Assembly (NCBI RefSeq): GCF_910592395.1
Contig: NC_088309.1
Span: 18,476,599-18,540,598, forward strand
Origin: Lineus longissimus
Taxonomy: Eukaryota; Nemertea; Pilidiophora; Heteronemertea; Lineidae
DNA length: 64,000 nt
Direction: 5' to 3'
A program made the position numbers and the translations under genes. The notes under the pieces are model-generated. The model was not told the origin of the DNA. It made no database searches and saw nothing but the letters and a program-made list of their open reading frames with translations. The stretch's first letter is position 1. Each line of letters begins with the position of its first letter. Positions 47,471 through 59,817 of this stretch are shown piece by piece.

Positions 47471-50400
47471 ACACCAACCCCCTCAGACTCAGAAACCATA
47501 AACGCCCAACCCTTCCTGCTACCTTAATACTTCTGGATAGAGCCAATACAATGGCCAGAAAATATGCACGTTGTTTACGTATAAGGACGGACGAACGACA
47601 TCGGCGGACAAGACGAGATGGCATGAGTTCAACCATGTGAGTTGAAAACTCCATTATCTAGTCATTAGCAAACAAACTTAGCATGTTCAAGCAAGGTGTA
47701 ATAAATATCATAACAAGTAGAGAAAACGAGAAAGATTCATCTTAGCTGTATCAACAGAGGCAGGTTATTGGGTAATGTAATTCCTGTTCTTTAGGAATGG
47801 TATAATAAACGATATAGTAAACAATGAAAAATGTTAAATACATGTAGTTGGTTTCTGTACCAAAGTCTAAATGATTAAGCATCATCCAGTTGATACAACT
47901 GCACGAAAAACAGAGAAACATGGCATGCCCCCACTATAATGGAAGTTGATTACTTTCAGCAAAGATTTCCAATCGATGCACAATTTGAAGACGTGAAGTT
48001 TATAGAACAACATGGATAAAGTAGACCACGTAGATCGGAACAGCACTTCTTTTCATGACTGTAGTAGTAAAAACTGGTTCACGGAGCTACTGGTCGAAGA
48101 AGGCCCTCAATTGTATGACTTTTACCAGGATTGCTTATTATATATACGACTTGTAGCGACCTCTGATGGCCTTTAATGCATTACCTTTACTATACACGAC
48201 TCTGCCTTCTTTTTTGATCGGGATATTTCAGGCAGTACATCTGTGAGAGGAAATGACAAGATGAATATTTTTGCAATGAATTGGCGTCTTAAAGCTTTCT
48301 ACGATATTTACCATATTCCCACATGACTAGAAACTTTACCACAAGATAGGGAAGATTAGTGAGAACGAGACTGTCAGTCATACTAGGATCATTTTTTACG
48401 CTGAAACATCCTCCGGTGAGTCTATTCGCTAATATGCAGCACGTAATAGTGATTTTTGATATTTTTCTTGTCAGTTCTGTCGGCTACGCTGGCTAATGAG
48501 GGAATGTTATTGTGTCACGAAGCACTCTCGGTCGAAGCAAAAAAACATGGCTACAAAAGAAAGTCGACTGGTTTTAAAAAATACCTGTTTTTGTCAACAT
48601 GTTCAACGAAATAAAGACTTTTTCATGCATGTATGATACCAGGTAAAATAATCAGCGATGTCGGTCCTTCTACGGCTAAGAGTAATGGAATGCTCACGTA
48701 AAGAAACAATTTGTTTTTTAGAGAAAAGTCATCTCAATTCCAGATGATATTGACGGCTTGATATTGCGTTACTGAGATTCCCCAGGGTGTTTTTGTAAGT
48801 CGGGATCATTTCCTAGCTCTGTGTCATTTATCATCCACAATTTTGTCGCTTCGGACGTTTTTAGAATAGCAGCCAATTTCAGCTGTCGATTCATTCCTCT
48901 GCTTTTTAACACTCTGTCATACTGCTGACAGTTTGGCAAGACGAGGTGAATACATCAGGTCATTCAGAAAAAGATGAACTGCTTATCGTTGATGTCTTTA
49001 AAGTTTTATAGACAGACAAACGTTTTCCAAATTTTTTTCACATATCTGATCTCGTAGAAATTCCAGCACAATGACAATTGGATTTTATAAATAGTACGAG
49101 ATTTGTAGGTCGCATCGAATATCACTCTCAGGGACTTACAATTTTCCTAAAAATGTGCCAGTAATTAATTTTGTATTCAAAGCCTCAGGACCACAAAGCC
49201 TAACAACTAATATCGACATATAGCCGAAAGGATATCGGCCACTCGCATCTGTTTGATAGTTTTAGAGCAGATTTGGCTAGTAACGTGATCAGACACACGA
49301 TTGGCTGTCATTGATGTGACGTCATCAATAATGTATGATCGCTTAGGTTAGATTAGTCGCGCGTAAATACCTTTACTTGGAGAATGGCCCATATTTTCTC
49401 TTTGTTTTTTTTATTGCATTTGTCATAAATGTGATAGTGGTCAAAACAAGCTAGAATGATTCCATACGTTTCCTAAATATGCTTTCTCATTGACTGCACT
49501 TTCTGATCATTGAACACCGTTATTTATAGACACTTGCATCATGATGACGTCGTCAGAGCGACAACCAATCAGAATTTAGCAAACATCTGGTATGTCACTG
49601 AAAATATCACATCATGCATTTACATGTACCATCAAAAATGAGTCAAAGTAAACGACTGATATTGTGATGTCTGGCCGTGGATAAATTTTGTTTAAAAAAC
49701 GTGAATATAGATACGGACATTTTTGACGCGTCGCGTCAGATGATGCCGCGGGATGATATTCCGCAGTTTAACGAAATAAAAAGCATTTAGTAGGAGAAAA
49801 TTAATAGGAGTCCTTTCAAAACTGCATTTCCATAATTACTGAAAGTAATTTTGAGATTAAAGAGAAACTTTGTCAACAATAAAAAATTTCAAATAGCGTT
49901 ATAGCATTGGAAGGGCTGTTTTATTTTAGATTACCATTATCACTCCATTGCATGGTGACGAGAATCTACCATCCTGGGGTATTGACCATCCTATTGACAG
50001 TCCCGGGGTACCGACAAAACTACTGCTAATGCGGCAAGGCGCTAACTGTCATTGGGGTAACAGGGGCATTACGTCATTTCAATGAATACACTTAGTAAAA
50101 ATCAGCGCCGCCTATTGGTATATTATACTATGTTGAGAGAGATGGGCATGGCGGAGAAATTCTGACACAGGAGGTAAAGAAGAACTGATGAAAAAACCGA
50201 TTCATGGTAACAACAGTGCTGGAGAATGCAAAAACCTCTGTTGGAAAACCGTGAATAACTTTTCTGCACTTCCCAATAAATCCACAACTCAACTTGTTAA
50301 GTTGCCTACATTGGTGTGACTAGGATAGTTAATGCTCCATAATCATCTCTCAATATACATGATATATACATATTACTTCCTATTACGACATGGCGTTCGT

Positions 50401-53400
50401 ACTGGATTGTGATTTATGGCCTTGGAAAATTTGAGAACTCAGTAGGAACCGACTGTTTACAGATATACGCGACTACTGTCGGATTATTCCCAACGCTGTC
50501 ATTATGTTGACACCCGCTTTGAACGCGGCTCACATAACGATATCTTAGGGGCCATAAATTAACATGGAGAAATCGATTTCGGGGCAGACCATGACAATAT
50601 ATCACGTTGCATCACAGACAAATTGGGGAAAACAACCACCATTAAGCAATTCTTTGTCCAAGCAGTGTATCCTACCATCATCGTATCGAACAATGTCGTA
50701 GGGCCAGGTTCGTTATCAAATTATGTTCTGTAACTGACTGTTCCGTAGAAGCTTTTATTGAAAGGGATTAGACCCGGGAGATGATCCCAGCTCATAACCA
50801 AAATTGTTGTTGCCGTCGGTCACGAAAACCTATCTTCATCTGAATAATTTTTGCATAGAGCATAGAGGTTAAAAGAAAGAGCTGTTATCATATAATGAAC
50901 AAAACACAATACTAGGTCGCGATAACGTAAAATTCTATGTTTGGTTTAATTTTTTTTTAAATAACATATCGGATTGATAACAACACTTTCTTCGCCGACA
51001 TCTCCAAGCATTACCAACCTGAAGAGCAGGCAAAGCAACATTACTTTAATAGATGTCACGGCGATTTGGCATACTGAAAAAAACACCATGATAACGGGCG
51101 ATGATGTAAGGATTAATCACTGAACGTATTGCCCAGGAGATCTGATTACCATGTTGACGTGTCACGTATAATCGGATGTGAAAGTCTCAAAGTCATTAAC
51201 GAAACTCGGCAGACGATCGTGACAGTGACATGTTGTTTTTGGTTGGAACGAGCCCTGACCTGGTGACCGATCGCTGGTTCAGGATCAGAGGTAACCTGGA
51301 TATCGCACATGTTCTAAAAATGAAATCGAAGATCACGTTCAGATGTAGTATGATTGCAAGCGTTAGGTTGACATTTGCATGAAATGAAAAAGCACTTTTA
51401 TTCACTCCGGCCCACTTAATTTGGCTCGTTTAAGTTTTAAACAGGCACCAAAATGATTGGCCTCCAATGTGGAAGGACCTAAGGAAGCCGGATCGGTCGC
51501 CTAGTAATGAAATTATGAACTAAAAGAACTGCGCTTAGCATTGGATATTCCTTAGAGTAACTAGGATGGATATTCCCGTGATTGAAGTCAGTCCGGTTGA
51601 CGTGCAGCTATTTCTGTTATAATTTCATCCCCTAATTCATCATGCTGATAGCACTTGCTCCCGAAATGTTATCACACAGTACAGCTTTTGAATTTTCGCC
51701 CACTGCCTTTATAGCGCTTATCTGGATGAGAAAAAGATAGCAAACGGCTGTGAACCGGGCCACACTGGCATGCCAATCTGGAAAGAAATCTGCCTTTGTA
51801 ATCCGGATACAATGACCACTCAATTCTGTTTGGGGTTTGACCCTAATTGGGTTCGGTCACTTGATTTAGTGGTGACCATAGCGCAATGAGACAGCCAGGC
51901 TACATACCAAATGAGACTGGCGTTGGTCTGCGAGGGATTCTGTCTGAATATCAGTGGCAAAGTGTCTCCAGATTTTACGAGAAGAAGCCAATGAAAGATA
52001 CAACACCTCCGTGTGCTGGCTAGAGTCTGCGTCTGGTGAAGATTCACAGTGAATGAACCCCGAATCCGGACTTTGCCAGCTCGCTTTTCTACTTGCTAGT
52101 TTCCACCCTCTATACAAATATCACAGAGTGCTAACACATAGTGTCAACGTCTAATAAAACATCTTCCGGGGAGGTAACGCCGCGGATGAGCAGCAGACGA
52201 TCTCCTCTGGGTGATTTGTCTCCCCTCTAATCATCCGTCGTATAAAATAATGCATTTTTCGTAGAAAGCGTAATCAGGCTTCTTCGTCGTGATTTTATGC
52301 CCTATACTAAAATATAGCATCCGACTCCAATCATTCAAGTACCCACCTTAAAGGGAAAGTAAGGTAGAAGGTAACGCTATATGAAAATAAACTCTCTTGA
52401 CTAGAGCGTCCGATATGGCAGAGATATCTTCGCATGTGATGATTTCTCCGTCGTCCGTGGCCAAAATTATAAACGAAAAACTATACCAAATTATTGATTT
52501 CCGTCAATAATGGATTGGATTGGACACCGATGTCACGACACGTCATCGACGCGAATGGTTTCGAAGTGATATAAATCAATGCAGATAAAAATGAATATCA
52601 AGTTTATTTGAAATGCAACTATTCGACTTGGTCGGCTCTTTCGGCGTATAAACACACAATCTATCCTTTGCCAAACAATGTTTAGTCTCTCTTTGATGAC
52701 GTGATAGCATGATTGCTGCACCATCATTTGGATTTGGCAGGTTGGTCTTTTGGAGACCAAAAAGACGTATTTGCATCGATAATTGCGATGCGTCATGGTG
52801 TTCACACCGATGTTACAGATACTGAAAGAAAGAGAGAAAAACATCGAGAACGTCAGTCACATTATTGATTGCCAGTGCTGTCAAGCAATGGATCGGAGTA
52901 TTGACCGCATTGTCAAGATGTGTCATTTAATGGTCTTTAAAATGTTATCATGCAGTCACAGTAGAAAAAAGGCATGACAGTTCAAAAACTCAATACATGT
53001 AGTTGGAAAGAGGCATTTTGCCAATATAGTATATATGTATTGCCAACTTTTGACGAGATAACCGACGTATAGATGAATTTCAGATTTCCACAGGCGGAAT
53101 ACTATTAGGTATATTTCGGTGCATGTAGCATATTAAGTGGTTTTCCGAAATATTGTGTGGCGCAAATATCGTTAATTGATCTATCTTGCGTTCAACGGCT
53201 GCTACGATTTTCGCGTCTTATATATCTGTGCATATATACAATGTAAGTTACAACATTTTATATTTGTCATGGTACAAACACGGTATATCTGTCATGTATG
53301 ATTTATAAAGTGAATAGAGTAGTAGGCCTATTTGATATGCAATTCTCATCCCGGTATATTGCATCATTTGCTAGTTAACCTTTACCCACCCACAACACGT

Positions 53401-53773
53401 AACGGGAGAAACGAATTACCGCTAGCATTATGAACACTCAACGCATTTCTTAAGCAATGCTGTCTCATTAATTACGTCTTTCCAGTTTTATTACATGTTT
53501 GTTATGTGATATTTCTGTGCAATGAATGTTGGCGATGGTAGGGTTTCCCACATTTGTGCAAACAGACATGCAATATCTACACTCAACGTTTATACCAATC
53601 ATGTTTGCGCCGAATAATAGCTTCGAGGCTTCTATACTCTTAATAACTTGTGAAAACACATTTTTTATACTTTTACAAAAAGTCCAAATTCAGTTTTGTT
53701 ATTAACTTCTCCGCTTTGTTATCCATTGACTTACAACGCATCGAATGAACAGTACAATATGTAAAGATTGTAA
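47471..53773. other. Long stretch with no supported gene
   Basis: Only scattered frames under 105 codons, mostly overlapping on both strands. A 103-codon minus frame at 52533-52844 and an 83-codon frame at 51866-52117 lack domains. No repeats with clear ends were seen. Confidence 0.45.
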
Positions 53774-54024
53774 AATACTGTAGTTTCATGAAAATAACAC
53801 CACTTCGGGATATTCAAGGCCCGGCCTCTTCTCTCGAGTCTATTCACCAGAGGTAACCAATGAGTGACTTCGCTGGCCCTTGTGATGGCTCGGCCGAGCT
53901 GTCACGGTTACGCTAAACCACTTATTACCGCAGCCCTATTGATTCGAAGTGTTGTGGGCCTACTGGTCGATGAGTGCGCATGTGGAATGACGTAAATGGT
54001 AAGGCCGCTCGCCGACCGTTTATA

Positions 54025-56105
54025 CAGGTTGTCTCATAAAACTGAAGCACCTTTTGGATTGATCCAAACCCCCCCAAAACAAAAAAAGTCCTTATTGAAA
54101 CTCTGAAGGAAAATCTACGAATGCTTGCATTAGTAAAGCAAAGTGAGATTCAGGCAATGATAGTAGTCACGAAATTCCGAAGAAAAACGAGGAGCTCATC
54201 CTCTGTTTTTCTACACCCCTCTTTTTTGATTTAGACTCCCTAGGCCTACGTGGGAGAAAACAGAATCGAAGTTTCTAGGATTTGTGGTTTTCTTGTGTAA
54301 TTCTAGGGCCTCTTAGGCCTATAAATGAAGCCCCACTGAGGGTACCCCTATTGCAGACAACCTGTGCGACAATGGATGCTGTAGAGCTGCTGAGAAAACG
54401 ACGCCGGCGCTACACCGTGACAGAAAAACTTGCCTACCTGAGAGAACAGAAGGAGGCACTGGTGAACGGTACGGTGCGCAGTATGAGAGAGTTCGCCGCC
54501 CACTATAACATCCCCTGTGAGACGTTTAGAAGGTGGAATCTCGAGGACCTCGAGCAGAAGCAAGAACAAGGGCATGGCCGGAAGAAGACGGTGATGGAGC
54601 CCCGTGATCCGTTATAGCCACAGGTTGAGGACCAGCTTTACCAATGGCTGCAGCAGATGAGAGAGCGTCGCCTCGCAGTCTCCGTTCTCGACATTCAAGA
54701 TAAGGCGTTGGTAGTGTGGCAAAGCTGGTGGAATGAGTTAGCCCAAGATGTCAGAGAAGGGATTCAGCATTGTCGCCCTCAGCTATGGGATTTCAACGCA
54801 TCCATAGGCAGGGTGGCGTGCTTGATGAAGAGACGCCACGTGTCCCTACGGAAGGTGACCAAGAATACAACGACCGTCCCCGCTGATGCTGCTGCAAGGA
54901 TCCAGACCTTCCGAGATGCGGTTACTGGGAGCATCGATCGTCTTGATATACAGATGCGGTTCTTCTTTAACATGGACCAAACCTTTGTCCTGTTTGATAT
55001 GAGAACCATGTACACGGTCAACACCACGGGGGAGAAGGCCATAGACGTCCGATCACCCAGGTCCAATACCAAGCTGGGATACATCGTCACCCTCTGCATC
55101 GCAGCCTCTGGAGCAAAGTTGCCGGCGCACATCACCTTCCCCAGAAGAGGTTTCGTCGGGGTGTTTGCAGCCCTCCAAGACAACCCACCAGCAGATGTAA
55201 AGATTACCCAATCGGAAACTGGTTGGATGAGGGAGGAAACGGCGCACCACTGGTTAGATGACGTCCTATCACCCTACGTCACCGACAACGAGACCGACCA
55301 GTTCCTGTTAATCGTCGATCATCATCGGGTCCACCGGAGAGAGAACTTCCGGACGAGAGTCCGCGACATGAGAGGCAGCCTGGATTACGTACCTGCTGGT
55401 TGCACATTCCTCGTACAACCGTTAGACGTTGCAGTCATGAAGTCCTTCAAATGTCACGTACGGCGACAATGGAAATCGTGGAAGAAGGACCACACGGACG
55501 AACGAGGAGACTGCCCTCACATCGGCCTGAGAGACGTGACCAACATCATCAGAGATGCCTGGGATGGTGTTGATGAGGACATTATCGTCAACTGATTTGA
55601 AGCATCGTTTCGACCAAGGCCAATCGAAGCTGGACCACATGCTATCTTGGAGGAAGAAGAGGGGACTGCCGTGGATGGACCAGAGTTCGTGAATGTAGTC
55701 GAGGAGGACATTGTGATGGACTAGAATTGACTGTGGGTGTTGTGAATGATTGTGGGTACGATTCTGAAAGCTGGACAATCTAATAATGTGTATCTTTAGC
55801 TTTGAAAAAAAATTGAATCGGGATTTGCATCGTTCTTTTTTATTCCTTCACTAATCACTTCGGAAAAGACTGTACATTCAGAAGGATGTTCGGTTTTGTC
55901 TCAAGATATGTGACGGACAACTTCTCATTCTTACCAATTTCGCACTGCAAAGTATCTTTGAAAGCCCGAAGCTGGTAAGGGATGATAAGACCCGAAGATA
56001 TACTCCATTACCTCCCTGAGCAGTGCCTCACTTTGAAAGGGCAGGTCAGTCCCTAAAACCAGCAGAAGCCAATATGTCAGTTGGACTCATTTCATGGACA
56101 CCCTG
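54025..56105 (+). mobile_element. Pogo/Tigger-like DNA transposon, about 2.1 kb
   Basis: CAGGTTGTCTCATAAAACTGA at the left and the reverse complement of the right end (CAGGGTGTCCATGAAATGAG) match over about 20 bases with gaps. TA flanks both (54023-54024, 56106-56107). The broken DDE_1 transposase lies centrally in plus orientation. A lone relative of this end, TACAGGGTGTCTCATGCATT, is at 18684. Confidence 0.7.
54372..55724 (+). pseudogene. Pogo/Tigger-clade DDE_1 transposase, two in-frame stops
   Basis: It would cut and paste the surrounding TA-flanked element. The ATG at 54372 starts a basic CENP-B/psq-type helix-turn-helix (RRRRYTVTEK...MREFAAHYNIPCETFRRW, residues 9-55). A TAG at 54615 interrupts, and the same frame resumes at once with LYQWLQQMRERRLAVS, a Tc5-type DNA-binding segment. 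The DDE_1 nuclease follows: NMDQT (D202, normally NxDE), LLIVDHHRVH (D316) and LVQPLDVAV (D352), giving DD35D spacing with all three aspartates kept. A TGA at 55593 then interrupts, and a 42-codon acidic tail (EEEEG...VVEEDIVMD) runs to a TAG at 55722. Total length, about 450 codons, is normal for the family. Frame is otherwise intact, so decay is recent. Confidence 0.88.
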
Positions 56106-56120
56106 TATACTATCAGCCAT

Positions 56121-56279
56121 TAGCACTGGGACACCCTTAACACTACCAATGACGATGAGTTGAAAATGTTCTGGGACACTCAGTACAATGGCCGAAGGCC
56201 CGATCCCATTATCCCATTCATAGGAGACCTACGAATCGGTTTCAACAACCCAAACAATAAGGATTGGACTCGAAACTGA
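56121..56279 (+). pseudogene. Possible coding remnant between inner and outer repeats
   Basis: After a TAG, about 52 codons are open to a TGA at 56277, with a protein-like peptide (DDELKMFWDTQYNGRRPDP). It lies in the part of the outer element that is not pogo. It may be a relic of that element's own gene. No family recognised. Confidence 0.25.
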
Positions 56280-56428
56280 AGTATATTGGATATGAGGCCT
56301 GGACAACCCTCTCTGGAATCCCAGCCAATGATCGGCCTTCTCAACAGCTCTGTTCGCCACCCTATGAGTCAGGGGCGGCGACACCGGCTGTTAATGAAGT
56401 GGTGTTATTTTCATGAAACTACAGTATT

Positions 56429-56692
56429 CATACAGAACTAATGAAAAAAAAATTAGGGAAATTATATTTATATGCTCATAATTGAGGCTCTCCTTTGTAT
56501 ATGAAATAATGTCATTGAAACGGGAAGACGGTCCAGAACATGCATAACGAAAATGTGGGTAGTAACATTAAATCGTGCCAGCATACACCTTTCCAGAAAT
56601 GGGGCGCTGAGTGTCCGAAATAGTGATGTCAGAAGGGGAAACTAGGCCTTGCGGTGGAGGGACAAAGGAGATAGTCATGGTTGACCAACACA
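56429..56692. other. Spacer between transposons
   Basis: Nothing recognised. Confidence 0.5.
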
Positions 56693-56698
56693 CTTGAA
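56693..56698 (+). other. Left target-site duplication of FB2 (CTTGAA)
   Basis: CTTGAA abuts the TACGG end and recurs at 58011-58016 directly after CCGTA. Confidence 0.85.
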
Positions 56699-56923
56699 TA
56701 CGGCAGCAGATTAGTGCCATAAAAAATATAAAAAATAAAATATTATCTCGTTATTACGTGATCTTTTCTCGTTATTACACGATGTTATTTCGTTATTACG
56801 AGATCTTTTCTCGTTATTACGCGATCTTTTCTCGTTATTACGAGATGTTATCTCGTTATTACGCGATGATGGTATATGGGTCTATAAAGTACGGACCTTT
56901 CCCGCGCTTGATCCTGAGCTTTA

Positions 56924-57632
56924 GGTCTCGTTAGGGAGTTTTTCCCAAATGTACGCGATGATGACGTGCCCCATTAACAGGACGTAACATCTATTTTAAA
57001 ATGCGTTTCCAAAGTGAATGCATGAGGACAACCCATTTGTGTAGTATATCACTGGAAACGCCCGATTCCCCTGATTCTGCAGGATGTTAAATCGGGCATT
57101 TTATTTCTTTAAATAAATCATAAGCGTCGCATTTGCTCCTAGCTCTGTTCACCATCCCAAATGGCAATATTGCCATTTGGGCCGGACAATCACGAAAAAC
57201 CCCGAATATTATACATTTCTTCCTGAATAATTCTTACAGAGACCATTCTCCCATGAAAGACAGTTGCTTACGCTACACAAAAATCAAAAAAAAATCGAGG
57301 GTCAACCATTGAACGTTTGAGATATGTTGAATTTTGCACAAATCAGCGAAAAACGCACCAACTGGTACTGGACGGCATTTCAACACGGGGCCGACGCACA
57401 TCCCAAGTTCAGTGTACACATACGTCGGCAACAACAGTATAAATGCGTAGTTTCTTGTTAGTCGCCTATTGAGTAGCGCTCTAGGTTTCAGAAACTCCAA
57501 AAAAACATGTCTTTGCCAAAACAACTGCTGAATCAACGCTGACATACTGTAAGGACCGAGAAATCAATGATTTTAGGAACTACGGTTAGGGCTTGGCCGC
57601 GCATGAATAAAAAAAACCTCCCTAATGAGACC
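56924..57632. mobile_element. Harbinger-like MITE B, complete copy, TTA target duplication
   Basis: GGTCTCGTTAGGGAGTTTTT at the left and AACCTCCCTAATGAGACC at the right are inverted repeats. TTA flanks both (56921-56923, 57633-57635), the 3-bp target of PIF/Harbinger elements. The interior has a palindrome CCCAAATGGCAATATTGCCA at about 57154. A 90-codon minus frame at 57273-57545 is not recognisable. Copy 1 of this family carries FB1. Confidence 0.8.
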
Positions 57633-57656
57633 TTAATCCTCGATGTTGCGTGCACT

Positions 57657-57975
57657 TTCGCATCTCGTAATAACGAGAAAAGATCTCGTAATAACGAGAT
57701 AACATCTCGTAATAACGAGAAAAGATCGCGTAATATCGAGATAACATCTCGTAATAACGAGATAACATCTCGTAATAACGAGAAAAGATCTCGTAATAAC
57801 GAGATAACATCTCGTAATAACGAGAAAAGATCGCGTAATATCGAGATAACATCTCGTAATAACGAGATAACATCGCGTAATAACGAGAAAAGATCGCGTA
57901 ATATCGAGATAACATCTCGTCATAACGAGATAACATCGCGTAATAACGAGAAAAGATCTCGTAATAACGAGATAA
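57657..57975 (+). repeat. Right-arm 21-bp array of FB2
   Basis: Units TCTCGTAATAACGAGATAAC(A) alternate with TCTCGTAATAACGAGAAAAG(A) and a TCGCGTAATATCGAG variant. Each unit is a small palindrome (TCTCG...CGAGA). Because 21 is seven codons, long meaningless frames run through it on both strands. Confidence 0.92.
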
Positions 57976-58010
57976 TATTTTATTTTTTATGGCACTAATC
58001 TGCTGCCGTA

Positions 58011-58016
58011 CTTGAA
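58011..58016 (+). other. Right target-site duplication of FB2 (CTTGAA)
   Basis: Second copy of the 6-bp duplication, followed by TGCCTTTAATG. Confidence 0.85.
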
Positions 58017-59817
58017 TGCCTTTAATGACGGACAAGGGGAAAAAAGTTAGTTCCAATGCAAGCCACCAATTTTGGGAAGCATGTATACCGCCCCGCGATG
58101 CCTAACACGTGGCGAAAATTCCATGTTTGATACGGTAATTATTTCTCTGATTAATACATAATAACATGCCAATAGAACAGAACACATTTTCAAAACGTGG
58201 ATGCCTCTTAATGGACAAAACGTAGAAAAGGCACATTAAAAATGTGATTGCTGGAGCCGGTTTAAAAGTGATGTAGTTCATACCCGTTCTATATTTTAAT
58301 CATTAAATGTTCACTGATTGATTTTAAATGAACAAGGACATCAATTCTAAGATCGTGCGAGAGTTTGTTGGTCAGGACTATTACCATTGCATCTTTCATT
58401 TACCCGTCACACCAGCGCAGCAACATTCGCACTTCGCCGGCAGTAGAACCCAATAAAAAAAGACTCGCATAGCCGGCCGATGATCACTCAGTCATCGCAG
58501 AAAGAAAAAAACTGTTGTGGAACTCTGAATAATATGTTTTAAGGTCAGTGGTGCATCGGTAAATATCATAATAACAAAGCAAACGGGTAACACGAAGCAA
58601 TCATCTTGTTTTCATCATTTTTTTCTTTTTACGTGGGATCACAATTACGGTGGCGCCCGCCATAGGGCTAGCGGCCACTCGAGGGTAAGAACAAACAAAA
58701 CTGCCACCACAAATCAGATGGTATTTTTGGCCATGCCTAGACAACCTCCGTTACCTTTGGCATGAAATTAATGTTGACTGAAAGTGAATGATTATATGAC
58801 AGAAGGCAAGCTGCAGCATAAGAAAGCTTAATCACTTTTGTGGAGTATACTTCAAATAGATATTTAAACCATATCGTGCCCAAAAGCAACTTCAATGCAG
58901 ATTTTGAAAATTAAAAATTCTTGTGGAAGAAAGTAATAATATCGAAGCACGACAGGGGTATTGGGTTGCGACACTGCGAGAGAATGTTAGCCAGTTTCTC
59001 GACGCGAACTCTAAACAGTATTACATGTGGAGGCTTTTATAAAATACGTAGAAAGTTTTATAACATTTGTACGGAAGGAACAAGTCAACCCGCGGAAAGT
59101 AATACTGGCACGTCACGTTTGAGAAAGTCAATTATCAAACCATTAGACTGAGAATGTACAGTCTACTTTCTTGGTGCCGTGGCAAAAAATACAATGGTTT
59201 TACCAGCATAGAAGTTTGTATGAGGTTTCTGTCATAGTTCCAAACATATGTACTGCTATGATACAGTTGCCGTTGGTGGAAACACCTTTCTTGGCAATTG
59301 CCCTATATCATTCGTATAATACGTTTGCATGTAGGTAATGATACCGCCTTCGATCTTTCAATATTTCTCACTACAACTCGCGAGTGGCGGCTTACAGGAC
59401 CGATCACTCTTAGTAGACAATGTAACACCGCATCTCCCTAGTCTGGGATTAACGCTACATCGTCGTCGATGTCTGAGTGATGTTGATTTTTTCCACCGAC
59501 TTTTTTCTGGCGAAAGCAATAAACATGTTGGTGAAACAAATCGTCGACAGCCTGAACTTCGAAAGAACAATTGCTTTCGTTTACCTTGCGCGTAGCATCA
59601 TTTCTGGCGGGGCATGCCTGGCTATAGCCTGGCGCTCAAGAGTCGTGTCCGAAACGGCTGCTCATCACACAGGAGCGGTATGAATGAAAATGATCGCCAT
59701 TGTTCTCTCGGCCTGTTTGATTATTTTCTTCTTTGATTTATATGGTGATGGTCTGAGTAGACGTACAATTGTTTTCTCGATTCTGTCAATGGTGAAAAGC
59801 AGCCGATATCTGACCAG
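58017..59817. other. Non-coding stretch, nothing recognised
   Basis: 59338-59683 has overlapping frames on both strands with somewhat higher G+C; none is recognisable. Confidence 0.4.

Larger units (their letters stand above)
53774..56428. mobile_element. Outer element with perfect 33-bp terminal inverted repeats
   Basis: AATACTGTAGTTTCATGAAA (continuing ATAACACCACTTC, 53774-53806) is the exact reverse complement of 56396-56428. Read as CTGTAG...CTACAG it is flanked by TA at both ends, as for Tc1/mariner/pogo elements. It encloses the pogo element at 54025-56105. Either this is an older element that pogo jumped into, or it is the true boundary of the transposase-bearing element and the inner repeats are incidental. 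Confidence 0.75.
56699..58010. mobile_element. Foldback element FB2, split by a nested MITE
   Basis: Ends TACGGCAGCAGATTAGTGCC and exact reverse complement GGCACTAATCTGCTGCCGTA. CTTGAA is duplicated just outside (56693-56698 and 58011-58016). Inside each end is an AT run, then 21-bp units: about six on the left (to 56871) and about fifteen on the right (57657-57975). The single-copy middle is short and interrupted by MITE B. Terminal bases and 6-bp target duplication agree with FB1. No transposase. Confidence 0.88.

Noticed and set aside
57567-58056. Long frames on both strands (143, 144 and 96 codons) over FB2
   Set aside because: Produced by the 21-bp (seven-codon) period of the repeat; no start context, no domain.
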